NCBI GenBank assembly: GCA_022820665.1
Contig: JAJEFB010000038.1
Location: 1-49,878, forward strand
Reading direction: 5' to 3'
From: Anaerolineae bacterium
Lineage (GTDB): Bacteria > Chloroflexota > Anaerolineae > Aggregatilineales > Phototrophicaceae
Length of the DNA stretch: 49,878 bases
Shown here: positions 34,937-43,931 of the stretch, piece by piece
Numbering within the stretch: the stretch's first letter is position 1
Layout: each line of letters opens with the position of its first letter
The notes under the pieces: model-generated
Told to the model about the DNA's origin: nothing
What the model saw: the letters and a program-made list of their open reading frames with translations, nothing else
The model's database searches: none
Position numbers and translations under genes: made by a program

Positions 34937-34965
34937 TTGACAATTCGCTATACTCGCAATTGAAT
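34937..34965 (+). promoter_or_regulatory. Candidate promoter of the M23 peptidase gene
   Basis: A perfect TTGACA (34937-34942) has TTGAAT 17 bases downstream (34960-34965). A better -10 (TATACT, 34949-34954) is too close to pair with it. Confidence 0.3.
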
Positions 34966-35070
34966 GGGCGCTCGTGGTAAACTCGAGTTGATTTTTCTAC
35001 CCGCAACTGTGACCAGACTGTGAGACCTTCTGCCGGACAAAGCGCTGTCAAGCAGCGCAATCGAATAACC

Positions 35071-36027
35071 ATGAAGAAGATTCTTTCCTGCGCGTCAACA
35101 ATGGCGCTTGCCATATTTTGGCTGGCGGGTCTGTCACAATCCGCAGCCCAAAGCGAAACGGCGACGCCATCAGTATCTGAAACAATTCAGCAGAATCCGA
35201 ACAGGACTGATGCTATAGCGAAATCCGACGCGGACGCGACGGCAACGGCGATAGCGTTGATCGAGCCGAAAGAGCACCACCTGCTTCGGCGGCCGATCCA
35301 GTTGGACGAGGACTTGGTCCATTGGCCCGATCGCACCTATCCTTACGGTAGTACGCAGTGGGGTACTCGCCCGGTTCACTTGGGTGTGGAGTTTGTTAAT
35401 CCGCGCGATACGCCGGTCTACGCTTCCGAATCGGGCAAAGTCGTTTTCGCAGGTTCCGACAGCGAGACAGTGCTGGGGCCGCAAGCGGATTACTATGGCA
35501 ATGTCGTGGTTATCGTGCATGACCTGTTATCGCTCGACGGTCAACCCGTATTCACTCTATATGGCCATCTTGAAAGAATCAATGTGAGCACAGGCCAGGC
35601 GGTTGAAGATGGCGCGCTATTGGGCGCCATCGGCTCAACCGGCGTTGCCATCGGCGCGCATTTGCACTATGAAGTTCGTGTAGAGAGTCCCTTCGACTAT
35701 CGCAAGACGCGCAATCCAGAGTTGTGGCTGCAATATTATGTCAACAACGGGATGGTTGCTGGTTTCATACACGATGAATATGGCGAAGCAATCGCGGAAA
35801 AGCGATTGATCCTGCGGTCGGATGCGCTGAATCGCGAAGCCTATACCTATGGCAGCGAGCTGGTCAACCGTGATCCGGTTTGGGGAGAAAACTTTACAGT
35901 CGGCGACCTGCCTGCCGGCGAGTACGAGATTGTTGTGCTGAAAGAGAGCGGCGCGCTCGCCTATCGCGAGAATATCCAAGTAGAAGCTTACACCACGACT
36001 TTCGTCGATATCGAGATCAGCGAGTAA
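35071..36027 (+). CDS. Secreted M23-family peptidase
   Basis: This 318-residue protein has a Sec signal peptide ('MKKILSCASTMALAIFWLAG', cut probably after Ser-Ala-Ala), a low-complexity region and a LytM/M23 domain at about 95-225. The zinc site shows H103-L-G-V-E107 and H197-L-H199, with 'YGHL' and 'IGSTG' between them. The second ligand is Glu where M23 enzymes normally have Asp (HxGxD). A C-terminal beta domain (about 235-318) resembles carboxypeptidase-regulatory or SpaA folds. The likely substrate is cell-wall peptide cross-links. ATG 35071 is chosen for its signal peptide; GTG 35020 is possible. Confidence 0.8.
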   Translation: MKKILSCASTMALAIFWLAGLSQSAAQSETATPSVSETIQQNPNRTDAIAKSDADATATAIALIEPKEHHLLRRPIQLDEDLVHWPDRTYPYGSTQWGTRPVHLGVEFVNPRDTPVYASESGKVVFAGSDSETVLGPQADYYGNVVVIVHDLLSLDGQPVFTLYGHLERINVSTGQAVEDGALLGAIGSTGVAIGAHLHYEVRVESPFDYRKTRNPELWLQYYVNNGMVAGFIHDEYGEAIAEKRLILRSDALNREAYTYGSELVNRDPVWGENFTVGDLPAGEYEIVVLKESGALAYRENIQVEAYTTTFVDIEISE

Positions 36028-36070
36028 ACTGCATTGGCTGCAGCTGCCTTGGCTGAGCCGACGGCGATTT

Positions 36071-38269
36071 CTAGCGATACATGCGATATGCCAGCGTCAG
36101 CGAACCATCGTCCCTCAAATCCAGGACTTGAATCACACCGCGCCTGTCTTCGCCGCTGACGAAGCCAATCAACGCTTTGGACAAGCGACTTGCGTTAAAT
36201 GCGCTGGCATTCGCCAAGCTCGGTCCAATTGCATCGTGATGCGCATCATCAATTGCGCCGAAGTCCGTGATCAAATACATTGCGCCATTCAGTGCGACCA
36301 AATCACTGCCGGACCAGGATAAATCTACGTTCCCGTTCCTGTCCAAATCGAGCGAACCCGAGCTGCCTGTCCAGGTGCCGCTGTTGATGACCTCGCGGTC
36401 CGCGATGTAGTTATAGGCGTAGCTGCGGTTGTTTTCCTCGCCAGCGTTGCCCTCAAACACTTCGTCATTCAGGTCAGCTACGATGATGACGGATTGTGGA
36501 CCTGTTGCCCCGCTAAGGTTTTGCTGCAACTGAACAGTCGCCTGCTGTCGGGCTGACAGTCCCGGCAGATTGACAGCGGTATATCGTCCGCCGGGTTGGA
36601 AGGACGTCGCTACCGCGAACGGACCGGCAGGAGCCAAGCCCTGGTTGGCCACAGTGACATTGACGGTCATCTGCTGATCAAGCGTGACGCGCTGCGGATA
36701 GACATTAACGATCACCAGATCGGCTGAACTGGGTCCCGCCACGGTAGGGGTTGCTGGCGGCGTTGGCGTTGGAGGCGGCAGAATGATCGGTACCAGGTTT
36801 CGATTGCCGACCGCGTCCACCAGGTAGGCGGCCAGCCAGCCCCATTGTCCGCGGAAGTCGATTACCAACCAGGAGAAATCATCGGTGGCGCCAATGACCC
36901 GCGCCCGCGTGCCGCGCGCAAGCTGCCCGATAACATCGAAGTTGAGGCCGGGCCCGCTGCGAATATTTTGATAGGTGCTTCGAATTGTCAGGTGATATCC
37001 CGAAGCTGTGGGCGATGGTTGAGCGGTGGGCGTAGCCGTCGCGACGCCGGCTCGAATTTCTGTGCTTAACGTCGTGCCTCGATAACTTGCTACTGCATTA
37101 GCCGTTCCAAACTCATTGATCTCGGTGATCATGACATTCGCGCTAGTCTCGCCACGAGGCAGGGTCCCGGGACTTAGCGAACCCTGTATACCGTCAAAAC
37201 GCCGCAACGCCGCTATGTTATCGGCGAGGCTGCCGGGACGTCGATAAGCTTCCGCGAACAGTCCGACGGCGTCATAAATCGCCGCGCTGACAGCGTCCGG
37301 TACCGTGCCAAACGCGCTTGCGAAGTCCCATACGAATTGCTGGCTGTCCGCATCGCTTGATGTGAAGGACCAGGGTGTTGCGACTAGAATGCCGGGCAGG
37401 CTGTCACTTGGCACAATACTTGTAAACCTCGGGTCCATAGCCTGGCTGTAACTGACGAGGCCAGCGAATCCGGCAGAGCGCAACTGATTGTACGATTGCG
37501 CCGCCAACAGCGGAGGACCATAAATGACAACGGACTCCGGCTGCCGCGCTGCGACCTGATTAGCGATGGAGACCAGATCGTTGCCGATCTCGTCGTATAA
37601 GAGATTGGAAAGTCCCGCGCCGAGTTCCGATAGCGCCGAGGCGAAGCCGATCAGGCTCGAGGTGCTTGCGGCATCAAGCTGAATTGTCGTGATCTGGCTG
37701 AGGCCGAGCGACTGGATCAAATAAGTCGCCAACGCGCGACTTTGCACCGCATCCCGAGCGACGCTGCGGAAGACGCGGCCGCTTGTGTCTTGCAAGAGCA
37801 AGGTATCGCTGGATACTGTGCTGAAAACCAGGACGCCTAGGTCTTGCAGTTGCGGCAATGCCGCATGAAAGGCGTCGGGCGAGCTTGGACCCAAGACAGC
37901 AATGACATCCGCTTGCCGCATGTTCGCCGTGGCGATCTCCAGATTATCGGGTGATGCCACGGCAACGACGATCTCGTATCTTGCGCCGTTGGCGCCCGCC
38001 AATCCACCGGTTTCGTTTATGTGTTTTGCCGCAAGCTGGGCTCCCCGCGCGATAGACCCTTCCATGCGATCGATAACGCCGATGCGGACAATCGGCTGGG
38101 CTTTTGCGGACGGGTTTGCCATAAGCAGCAGCGCGAAAACCATTAAAGCCAATCGGGCGGAAACACAGCGGACAGCCGCTCGGCGGCAGCGAATCGTCCT
38201 GCCGCTCTCACACATAAAATCAAGCCTTCTCCTTGCACGAGCAAGAGTGTTTGTTAAGTAAGAGGACAT
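36071..38269 (-). CDS. Peripla_BP - SH3 - CARDB multidomain secreted protein
   Basis: This 732-residue protein has a hydrophobic export segment (about 38-57) and a type I periplasmic-binding domain of the branched-chain amino acid type (about 59-405, 'VRIGVIDRMEGSIARGAQLA'). A TPTAQPSPTAS linker leads to a bacterial SH3 domain (425-487, 'QNIRSGPGLNFDVIGQL'). A Pro/Thr linker then precedes a CARDB adhesion domain (about 515-622), and a C-terminal beta region contains a Ca-loop-like D641-L-D-R-N-G-N-V-D649. This is not a transporter component arrangement. Ligand sensing at the cell surface or wall is inferred. An alternative start is M19. Confidence 0.8.
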   Translation of the reverse strand: MSSYLTNTLARARRRLDFMCESGRTIRCRRAAVRCVSARLALMVFALLLMANPSAKAQPIVRIGVIDRMEGSIARGAQLAAKHINETGGLAGANGARYEIVVAVASPDNLEIATANMRQADVIAVLGPSSPDAFHAALPQLQDLGVLVFSTVSSDTLLLQDTSGRVFRSVARDAVQSRALATYLIQSLGLSQITTIQLDAASTSSLIGFASALSELGAGLSNLLYDEIGNDLVSIANQVAARQPESVVIYGPPLLAAQSYNQLRSAGFAGLVSYSQAMDPRFTSIVPSDSLPGILVATPWSFTSSDADSQQFVWDFASAFGTVPDAVSAAIYDAVGLFAEAYRRPGSLADNIAALRRFDGIQGSLSPGTLPRGETSANVMITEINEFGTANAVASYRGTTLSTEIRAGVATATPTAQPSPTASGYHLTIRSTYQNIRSGPGLNFDVIGQLARGTRARVIGATDDFSWLVIDFRGQWGWLAAYLVDAVGNRNLVPIILPPPTPTPPATPTVAGPSSADLVIVNVYPQRVTLDQQMTVNVTVANQGLAPAGPFAVATSFQPGGRYTAVNLPGLSARQQATVQLQQNLSGATGPQSVIIVADLNDEVFEGNAGEENNRSYAYNYIADREVINSGTWTGSSGSLDLDRNGNVDLSWSGSDLVALNGAMYLITDFGAIDDAHHDAIGPSLANASAFNASRLSKALIGFVSGEDRRGVIQVLDLRDDGSLTLAYRMYR

Positions 38270-38307
38270 CGTATGAAGCTCTCGCTTTCTGGCTGGACAA
38301 TACGGTC

Positions 38308-38335
38308 AGTATACATGAAAGGCTAGTGCGGGCAA
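38308..38335 (-). promoter_or_regulatory. Candidate promoter of the multidomain secreted protein
   Basis: On the minus strand TTGCCC (38330-38335) and TATACT (38308-38313) are 16 bases apart. Transcription would start near 38301, upstream of ATG 38269, which favours the longer start. Confidence 0.4.
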
Positions 38336-38432
38336 GCGGTGCGGCCTATCCTTGTCTTGATTTTGAAGGCGCCGGTAACTATACTTCTGCTATATTGCCA
38401 TTGCTCGCATATTATGATCCCAATTTGTCCAA

Positions 38433-39281
38433 ATGCAACGTGAGCGAATCACCGATAATATCCTCGTTTTTCGTAGTGACCAGTATGCGCAGGTGACAGC
38501 CGGCGTCGTCTTGACTTCGGCCGGCGCCGTTTTGATCGATACGCTTCTTTACCCAGAAGAAAGTCAGCGAATCTGTCGCTTTGTTGAGTCCGGGTTGGGA
38601 TATGAATTTGCTTATGTCATCAATACGCATTTTCATGCCGATCATACGACCGGTACCTGCTTTTTCCCCGGGGCGCAAGTGATCGGCCATCGGCTCTGCC
38701 GCGATCTTCTTGATACGCGCGGTCGCGACGGTTTACAGCACTTGAAGGCGTCGTCGCTGGAGTTTGAGTCGGTCAGGCTTGTGTTGCCGAATATCGTATT
38801 TGACGATGAGCTTACCTTATGCCTGGGAGACACGACGATTACAATGTGGTCCAGCCCTGGCCACAGTCCAGATTCGATTGTGTGCTTGGTGGAAGAGGAA
38901 GATATCCTCTTCGCGGCCGATACCGTCATGCCGATACCCTATTTCGTGGACGGCGATTTCGTGGACTTTAAGCGATCGCTGCGTCGGCTGCGCCGCGCCA
39001 GCTTTGAGAATATCGTGCAAGGTCATGGCGATATCATTCTACGGGGCGAAGCGGAGGAAAAACTAGATAGCGATCTGGCCTATTTGGACTTGCTTGACAA
39101 GGCGGTCGCTGGGAGTATTGGCATGGGCGCGGCTGAAGCCGAAGAAGGGATCACGGCGGAGGACTGTGGCAAAAGTCAAGTATTGCTCAATGGCGTGGTT
39201 CGGGAATTGCATCGGCAGAACGTACGGTCGATGATAGAGCGACAACAGCGCTCGACCAAGGATGCCGCTACCTTACCATGA
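38433..39281 (+). CDS. Metallo-beta-lactamase-fold hydrolase
   Basis: This 282-residue MBL-fold protein has the metal motif H66-F-H68-A-D70-H71 in 'INTHFHADHTTG', a third His in 'SPGHSPDS', and Asp in 'FAADTV'. A late His lies in 'IVQGHGDI'. This is the di-metal site of glyoxalase II / quorum-lactonase-like hydrolases. There is no signal peptide, and no Shine-Dalgarno site is visible before the ATG. The substrate is unknown; thioesters, lactones or phosphoesters are all possible. It is divergent from the multidomain secreted protein and precedes greA by 86 bases. Confidence 0.85.
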   Translation: MQRERITDNILVFRSDQYAQVTAGVVLTSAGAVLIDTLLYPEESQRICRFVESGLGYEFAYVINTHFHADHTTGTCFFPGAQVIGHRLCRDLLDTRGRDGLQHLKASSLEFESVRLVLPNIVFDDELTLCLGDTTITMWSSPGHSPDSIVCLVEEEDILFAADTVMPIPYFVDGDFVDFKRSLRRLRRASFENIVQGHGDIILRGEAEEKLDSDLAYLDLLDKAVAGSIGMGAAEAEEGITAEDCGKSQVLLNGVVRELHRQNVRSMIERQQRSTKDAATLP

Positions 39282-39367
39282 CAGACTGTATGCCCTTGTC
39301 GAGGAAGAGCTTACTGACGACTATGAGAAGCAATTGACGTGGAAGTAGCATTGCGAAGGAAGCAAAG

Positions 39368-39838
39368 ATGTCAACAGACGAAACTTATTTGACCAAAGAG
39401 GGCGAATCCGAGCTTCGCAAGGAATTGCAAGAGCTTGTCGAGCTCCGGCGGCCCGCGCTTGCGCGGAAGCTCAAGGACGCTGTGGCGCAGGGCGACTTGA
39501 AAGAGAACGCGGATTATCACGATGCCAAGGAGCAACTTGGTTTCATTGAAGGGCGCGTACAGCATATTGAGGCTATATTGCGGAACGCGACCGTCGTTGA
39601 CAACGCGGGCCCCAGCGACGAAGTGCGCATTGGCTCAGTTGTGGTCATCCGCGAAGACGGCACCGGCGAAGACGAAGAATATAGAATTGTGGGCAGCGCC
39701 GAGGCCAATCCGCGCGAACGAAAGATCTCTCAAAAAAGTCCGATTGGCTCGGCTTTATTGGGCAAAACACGAGGCAGGAAAATTGATGTGAAGACACCAG
39801 ACGGTCTTGTCAAATTCAAGATCGTAGACATACGCTAG
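39368..39838 (+). CDS. greA: Transcription elongation factor GreA
   Basis: At 156 residues it matches GreA. It has an N-terminal coiled coil with acidic tip ('LKENADYHDAKEQLGFIEGRV' about residues 40-60) and a C-terminal FKBP-like domain with 'SPIGSALLGKTRG'. GreA enters the secondary channel of stalled RNA polymerase and stimulates transcript cleavage. AAGGAAG precedes the ATG by five bases. It converges on the membrane-protein gene at 39931, with 92 bases between stops and no obvious terminator hairpin. Confidence 0.95.
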   Translation: MSTDETYLTKEGESELRKELQELVELRRPALARKLKDAVAQGDLKENADYHDAKEQLGFIEGRVQHIEAILRNATVVDNAGPSDEVRIGSVVVIREDGTGEDEEYRIVGSAEANPRERKISQKSPIGSALLGKTRGRKIDVKTPDGLVKFKIVDIR

Positions 39839-39930
39839 AAGGCGGTTGTATCGAAAACAGGCGCGCTTGCTAAGTGCCGCTCATCAAGCGTCGACAACGA
39901 AGAGTTGCAATCCCGCGTTATACCTGACAA

Positions 39931-41385
39931 TCACGAATAGGGCATGAAGTTGCCGGTACCGCCGAAGGGATCGTCTTCCTCGTCTTCCGGACGTTGACCT
40001 GGCGCAGCCTGTCGAGAACTTGGCTTGGCAGGATCGAATTGTCCGACGGATGGAGGGGGTGGAACCGTCGATGGCATCTGCTCTGATGACGCGTATTCCA
40101 CATTGGAGTAATCGATGAAAGGATTCTCGGCTGCCGGGGGCGCGCTGGTCGCGGGCTTGCCGACTTGCTGGGCTTGCTTCTGCCAGGCCAGGATTTCGAG
40201 TTGCAAAGATTCAATGCCGCTATTGGGCGCGCCACCGCCATAGTTGCAGATGACGCTTTTGATCTCGGCCTGTAACTGTATCGAATAGGTATCAACGACG
40301 AGTATGGCTCCCGAAGTCGCCGCAACAATGTCAGCAGTCGGATCCTTGACACGATTGCCGACGGCTGCGATCAAAGCAGGATCGCTGATGGCGGCGGGAG
40401 CGGCAAATACCTTGGTGAGTGTCTCCTGCGAAGCCATATCAAATCCCCAGAACTCGATAGCCTGCAATTCGTTGCCAACCCTGGTAGCTGTCGAGATTCC
40501 ACACTCGCCCAGGAACTGATTGCCTTGTTCCGGACCGAGTTCTATAGCAAAGGATTCATCGTAGTTCTGGCCCTTAACATAGGTGGAGACAGCATGCAAA
40601 ACCGGCACGCCGAATTGTGGATGAAGAACACCGCTTTTTTCTGTCTCTTCCTCAGGCCACTGCGGAGCAGGCGTAGCCGATGGCGAAGCCTGGGGCCTGG
40701 CACGGGCGCGCGGGGCAACTTGGGCCGCTGATCCCGCAGCGTTGCGCGCGGCGCGGCGCTGGCTGGATGCATCGCTTGAGCCGCCGGGAACGACGCTTCG
40801 CCAGGCAATCACCAGCACTGGCGCGGCAATCGCGACAGCGGCCAGGGCAAGGACAATTTGCAGGCTGCTAGCGATTAATCCCGGATCCGCGGGCGCGATG
40901 GCGCCAGTTAGGTTATCGAATCCATCAATATTTTCTAATGAGGAAATAGCCTCGCGTTCACTTGCATTTATGTTTGCGTTGCGCCCCAGGCGCGCCACAA
41001 CCGATTGCGGGTTCGGGATCTTTTCCAGGGCGATAAGCGCATTCGCGTCATCGTAATGGATTGCCTCGGAATGCCCGACGGCCACCATCCGCACCCATTG
41101 GTCGATCGCGCCCTGGCTCATATGACGAGGCGCGGCTCCGGTAAATTCCGCCGGGAACACGACGTAGGCGGCAGCCATTCCCAGTAGCATGCCAATCAAG
41201 ATGGTCACGATGGTACTGCGCTTTGGCGCGGAGTCACTGAACCTGCTATTGCCCAATGCGCCGGACGCATTGTTCCGCAGGCTTCCCAGGAAGCCCCCGC
41301 CGTCAGCAGCCGACGGCGATCTGCTGGAAAAGCCTTCCTTGTCTACCGATTGAGATTCATTCGAACTACGATCTTGAAAACTCAT
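39931..41385 (-). CDS. Two-helix membrane protein of unknown function
   Basis: This 484-residue protein has a Ser/Gly-rich cytoplasmic N-terminus, a helix at about 58-77, an external domain of about 95 residues, and a second helix at about 172-195. An Arg/Ala/Pro-rich linker follows, then a globular domain (about 250-405), and a Pro-rich acidic tail. ATG 41385 is chosen because AAGGG lies about ten bases upstream. Another frame of 144 codons overlaps the tail and is rejected. The globular part begins with 'GVLHPQFGVPVLHAVSTYVKG'; I do not recognise the family. It follows topA but has its own promoter. Confidence 0.7.
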   Translation of the reverse strand: MSFQDRSSNESQSVDKEGFSSRSPSAADGGGFLGSLRNNASGALGNSRFSDSAPKRSTIVTILIGMLLGMAAAYVVFPAEFTGAAPRHMSQGAIDQWVRMVAVGHSEAIHYDDANALIALEKIPNPQSVVARLGRNANINASEREAISSLENIDGFDNLTGAIAPADPGLIASSLQIVLALAAVAIAAPVLVIAWRSVVPGGSSDASSQRRAARNAAGSAAQVAPRARARPQASPSATPAPQWPEEETEKSGVLHPQFGVPVLHAVSTYVKGQNYDESFAIELGPEQGNQFLGECGISTATRVGNELQAIEFWGFDMASQETLTKVFAAPAAISDPALIAAVGNRVKDPTADIVAATSGAILVVDTYSIQLQAEIKSVICNYGGGAPNSGIESLQLEILAWQKQAQQVGKPATSAPPAAENPFIDYSNVEYASSEQMPSTVPPPPSVGQFDPAKPSSRQAAPGQRPEDEEDDPFGGTGNFMPYS

Positions 41386-41486
41386 ATTATCCGACCCTTC
41401 AAGTCGACACTGGGCAAACCAAGGCAACGCTCAAAATCTCAAGGCGAAAACAGCCAATACCCGCCTCAATCTCTATTCTGTTATTC

Positions 41487-41515
41487 AGTATACAGAGGGT
41501 TGAGATTTAATGCAA
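41487..41515 (-). promoter_or_regulatory. Promoter of the two-helix membrane protein
   Basis: On the minus strand TTGCAT (41510-41515) and TATACT (41487-41492) are separated by 17 bases, in the gap between the topA stop and ATG 41385. The leader would be about 95 bases. Confidence 0.45.
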
Positions 41516-41535
41516 AGCGCGCAGAGCCTTTATTT

Positions 41536-43893
41536 TCAGGCGCTGCGTTCCCGGTGGCCGGGCTCCGCGTCGCCCGCTGCTACCTTGTCCAGATCCTTGG
41601 GCAGATTCCAGGTCGAATACTCGCAATCGGGAAAGCGGCTGCAACCATAGAACAGGCGTCGTCTTCCCTTTTTGGCACGTCGTTCGACCAGTTCCCCGCC
41701 TTTCGCAATCCCGCATTCCGGACAGAGCAAACCGGTGCGTTCCAGGAATTGTTCGGTGTGACGGCACTCTGGATAATTGGAGCATCCGATGAACTTGCCC
41801 CAACGCCCGTACTTGATTAGCAAATCGCCGCTTCCGCACTTGGGGCAATTGCGCCCGACAAGCTCTTGCTGGATCTGCTTGGGCATATTGGCGCGGGCGT
41901 TAACCAGCCGCTGCTCGAAGGGAACATAAAAATCCCCGAGCATGGGACGCCAGTCGGACTTGCCCTCCGAAATATCATCAAGATGATCTTCCATTTTGGC
42001 AGTGAAAGAATAGTCCATTTCTTCGCTGAAGTACTCCGACAAGAGATCGCTGACCACAGTGCCGGTCTCTGTGGGCACAAGGCGCTTGTCTTCTTTGTTG
42101 ACATAGTCTCGACTCTGGATAATGGTCACGGTTGGCGCATAGGTGCTCGGTCGACCAATGCCGTATTCCTCCAGCTTTTGAATCAGCGTGGCTTCGGTGT
42201 ACCGCGGGGGAGGCTGGGTAAAATGCTGTTCGGGAGACAGACGTCGCAGGTCCAGCCATTCATTCTTTCGCAACTCCGGGAACGCTTGCCGCTCGGATCC
42301 CGCCGTTCGGCTTTCGTCATCGCGGCTATCGTTATGCAGCGCGAGAAAACCTGCGAACTTCAATGTGCGTCCTGACGCGCGGAATAGGTAGCGCAGATTA
42401 TCCGCCTTCAGCCCCGCTTTGATATCGAGTCGAATAGTGTCGTAAACCGCGTTGGACATTTGGCTGGCGACGAAGCGCTCCCAAATCAGCTTGTACATTC
42501 GATACTGATCTTTGCCGAGGTGCGGCCGCATCTCGGCTGGCGTTCGCGTGACGCTGGTAGGGCGCACGGCCTCGTGAGCTTCCTGCGCGCCTCGAGATCT
42601 AGTCTTGTATTTGGGAGCTTGTTTGGGCGTATAAGTTTTACCGAACGTGTTGTGGATGTAGTTGCGGGCTTCGCTTTGCGCTTGTTGCGAGACTTGTACG
42701 CTGTCAGTTCGCATATAGGTTATCAAACCAACGGGATTGCCTTGACCTATCGCGATGCCCTCGTAAAGCTGTTGGGCGAGTTGCATAGTCCGCCGGGCGC
42801 TGTAATTCAACCTGCGGGAAGCTTCTTGTTGCAAGGTACTTGTTGTGAAAGGCGCGTAAGGCTTGCGCTGGCGGGTCCCGCGTCTGACGTCCTCAACTCT
42901 GTACAAGCTCTTGTCCAGCACTTCCAGGTGCGGGCGGACCGCGGCTTCGCTATCCAATACCAGATCTTCGCCATCGATTTTGAGCAAGCGCGCCTCGAAT
43001 CCGTCCTGCTTGCCGTTGGGATTCCGCTTGGACAACAGGGCGTCGACGGTCCAGTATTCAGTTGCGACAAAGGCTTGTATTTCCTTCTCGCGCTCAACGA
43101 CCAGACGAAGCGCGATACTTTGCACGCGACCGGCCGACAATCGGTTGCGCACTTTCTCCCAAAGCAATTCAGTAATGTTATAGCCGACGAGCCGGTCCAA
43201 TATGCGGCGAGCCTGCTGGGCGTTGACCAGGTCCATATTGATATCGCGCGGGTGGGCAAAGGCGTCAGCGACGGCGCTATCGGTAATCTCGTGGAATACG
43301 ACTCGTTTTACCTCGGAGCTTGGCATATCCGCCGCGGCGACCAGGTGCCATGCGATGGCTTCGCCTTCACGGTCGGGGTCTGTCGCCAAAAAGATCTCCT
43401 CCGCGTTCCTGGCGGCTTTTTTCAACTCTTTGACGATGTCGCGCTTGTCGTTGGGCACACGATACTTCGGCTCGAATTCGTTCTCGATCTCCACGGATAG
43501 CTGGGATTTGAGCAGATCCCGAACATGTCCCTTGGAAGACATGACTGTGTAACCCTTGCCAAGAAAGCCACCTATGCTTCGGGCTTTTGCGGGAGACTCT
43601 ACAATGACCAATTTGCCAATTCGATTGCGCGACGATTTCTTGCGGGATTTCGAGGATTTTCTGGACTTCGGCTTTGTCTTCCTGGCCGGTTTATCGAGTT
43701 TTTCCGGCTTGGGTACATGGGCATGGGCTTCCGTGTGACCCATTCGAAAGAGTTTGGTACCGCATACAGGGCAAGATCCCTTGCTGCCGGGTGTACCTGT
43801 TCTGGTGTATACAGCTTCTGGATCCCGCAAGTCGCGCTTGGTTCTGCATTTGACGCAGTACGCCTGGAAACTTTGAACCCTGTCCTCGCTCAT
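41536..43893 (-). CDS. topA: DNA topoisomerase I with extra N-terminal zinc ribbon
   Basis: This 785-residue protein relaxes negatively supercoiled DNA. Residues 1-50 form a C4 zinc ribbon (C13, C16, C41, C44), followed by a Lys/Ser-rich linker to about 92. The Toprim domain starts 'KLVIVESPAKARSIGGFL' and has 'TDPDREGEAIAWH'. The catalytic Tyr is Y393 in 'GLITYMRTDS'. Two C-terminal C4 zinc fingers end near residue 760. The core is standard; the leading zinc ribbon resembles the DUF5679 domain and is not part of the E. coli or Bacillus enzyme. GAAGGA lies eight bases before the ATG. It is downstream of dprA and manC. Confidence 0.96.
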   Translation of the reverse strand: MSEDRVQSFQAYCVKCRTKRDLRDPEAVYTRTGTPGSKGSCPVCGTKLFRMGHTEAHAHVPKPEKLDKPARKTKPKSRKSSKSRKKSSRNRIGKLVIVESPAKARSIGGFLGKGYTVMSSKGHVRDLLKSQLSVEIENEFEPKYRVPNDKRDIVKELKKAARNAEEIFLATDPDREGEAIAWHLVAAADMPSSEVKRVVFHEITDSAVADAFAHPRDINMDLVNAQQARRILDRLVGYNITELLWEKVRNRLSAGRVQSIALRLVVEREKEIQAFVATEYWTVDALLSKRNPNGKQDGFEARLLKIDGEDLVLDSEAAVRPHLEVLDKSLYRVEDVRRGTRQRKPYAPFTTSTLQQEASRRLNYSARRTMQLAQQLYEGIAIGQGNPVGLITYMRTDSVQVSQQAQSEARNYIHNTFGKTYTPKQAPKYKTRSRGAQEAHEAVRPTSVTRTPAEMRPHLGKDQYRMYKLIWERFVASQMSNAVYDTIRLDIKAGLKADNLRYLFRASGRTLKFAGFLALHNDSRDDESRTAGSERQAFPELRKNEWLDLRRLSPEQHFTQPPPRYTEATLIQKLEEYGIGRPSTYAPTVTIIQSRDYVNKEDKRLVPTETGTVVSDLLSEYFSEEMDYSFTAKMEDHLDDISEGKSDWRPMLGDFYVPFEQRLVNARANMPKQIQQELVGRNCPKCGSGDLLIKYGRWGKFIGCSNYPECRHTEQFLERTGLLCPECGIAKGGELVERRAKKGRRRLFYGCSRFPDCEYSTWNLPKDLDKVAAGDAEPGHRERSA

Positions 43894-43931
43894 ATCGATT
43901 CCTTCAATGGTTGCACAGACATTCGACCGCG

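Noticed and set aside
42460..43500. 346-codon open frame antisense to topA
   Set aside because: Covered by the conserved topA core.
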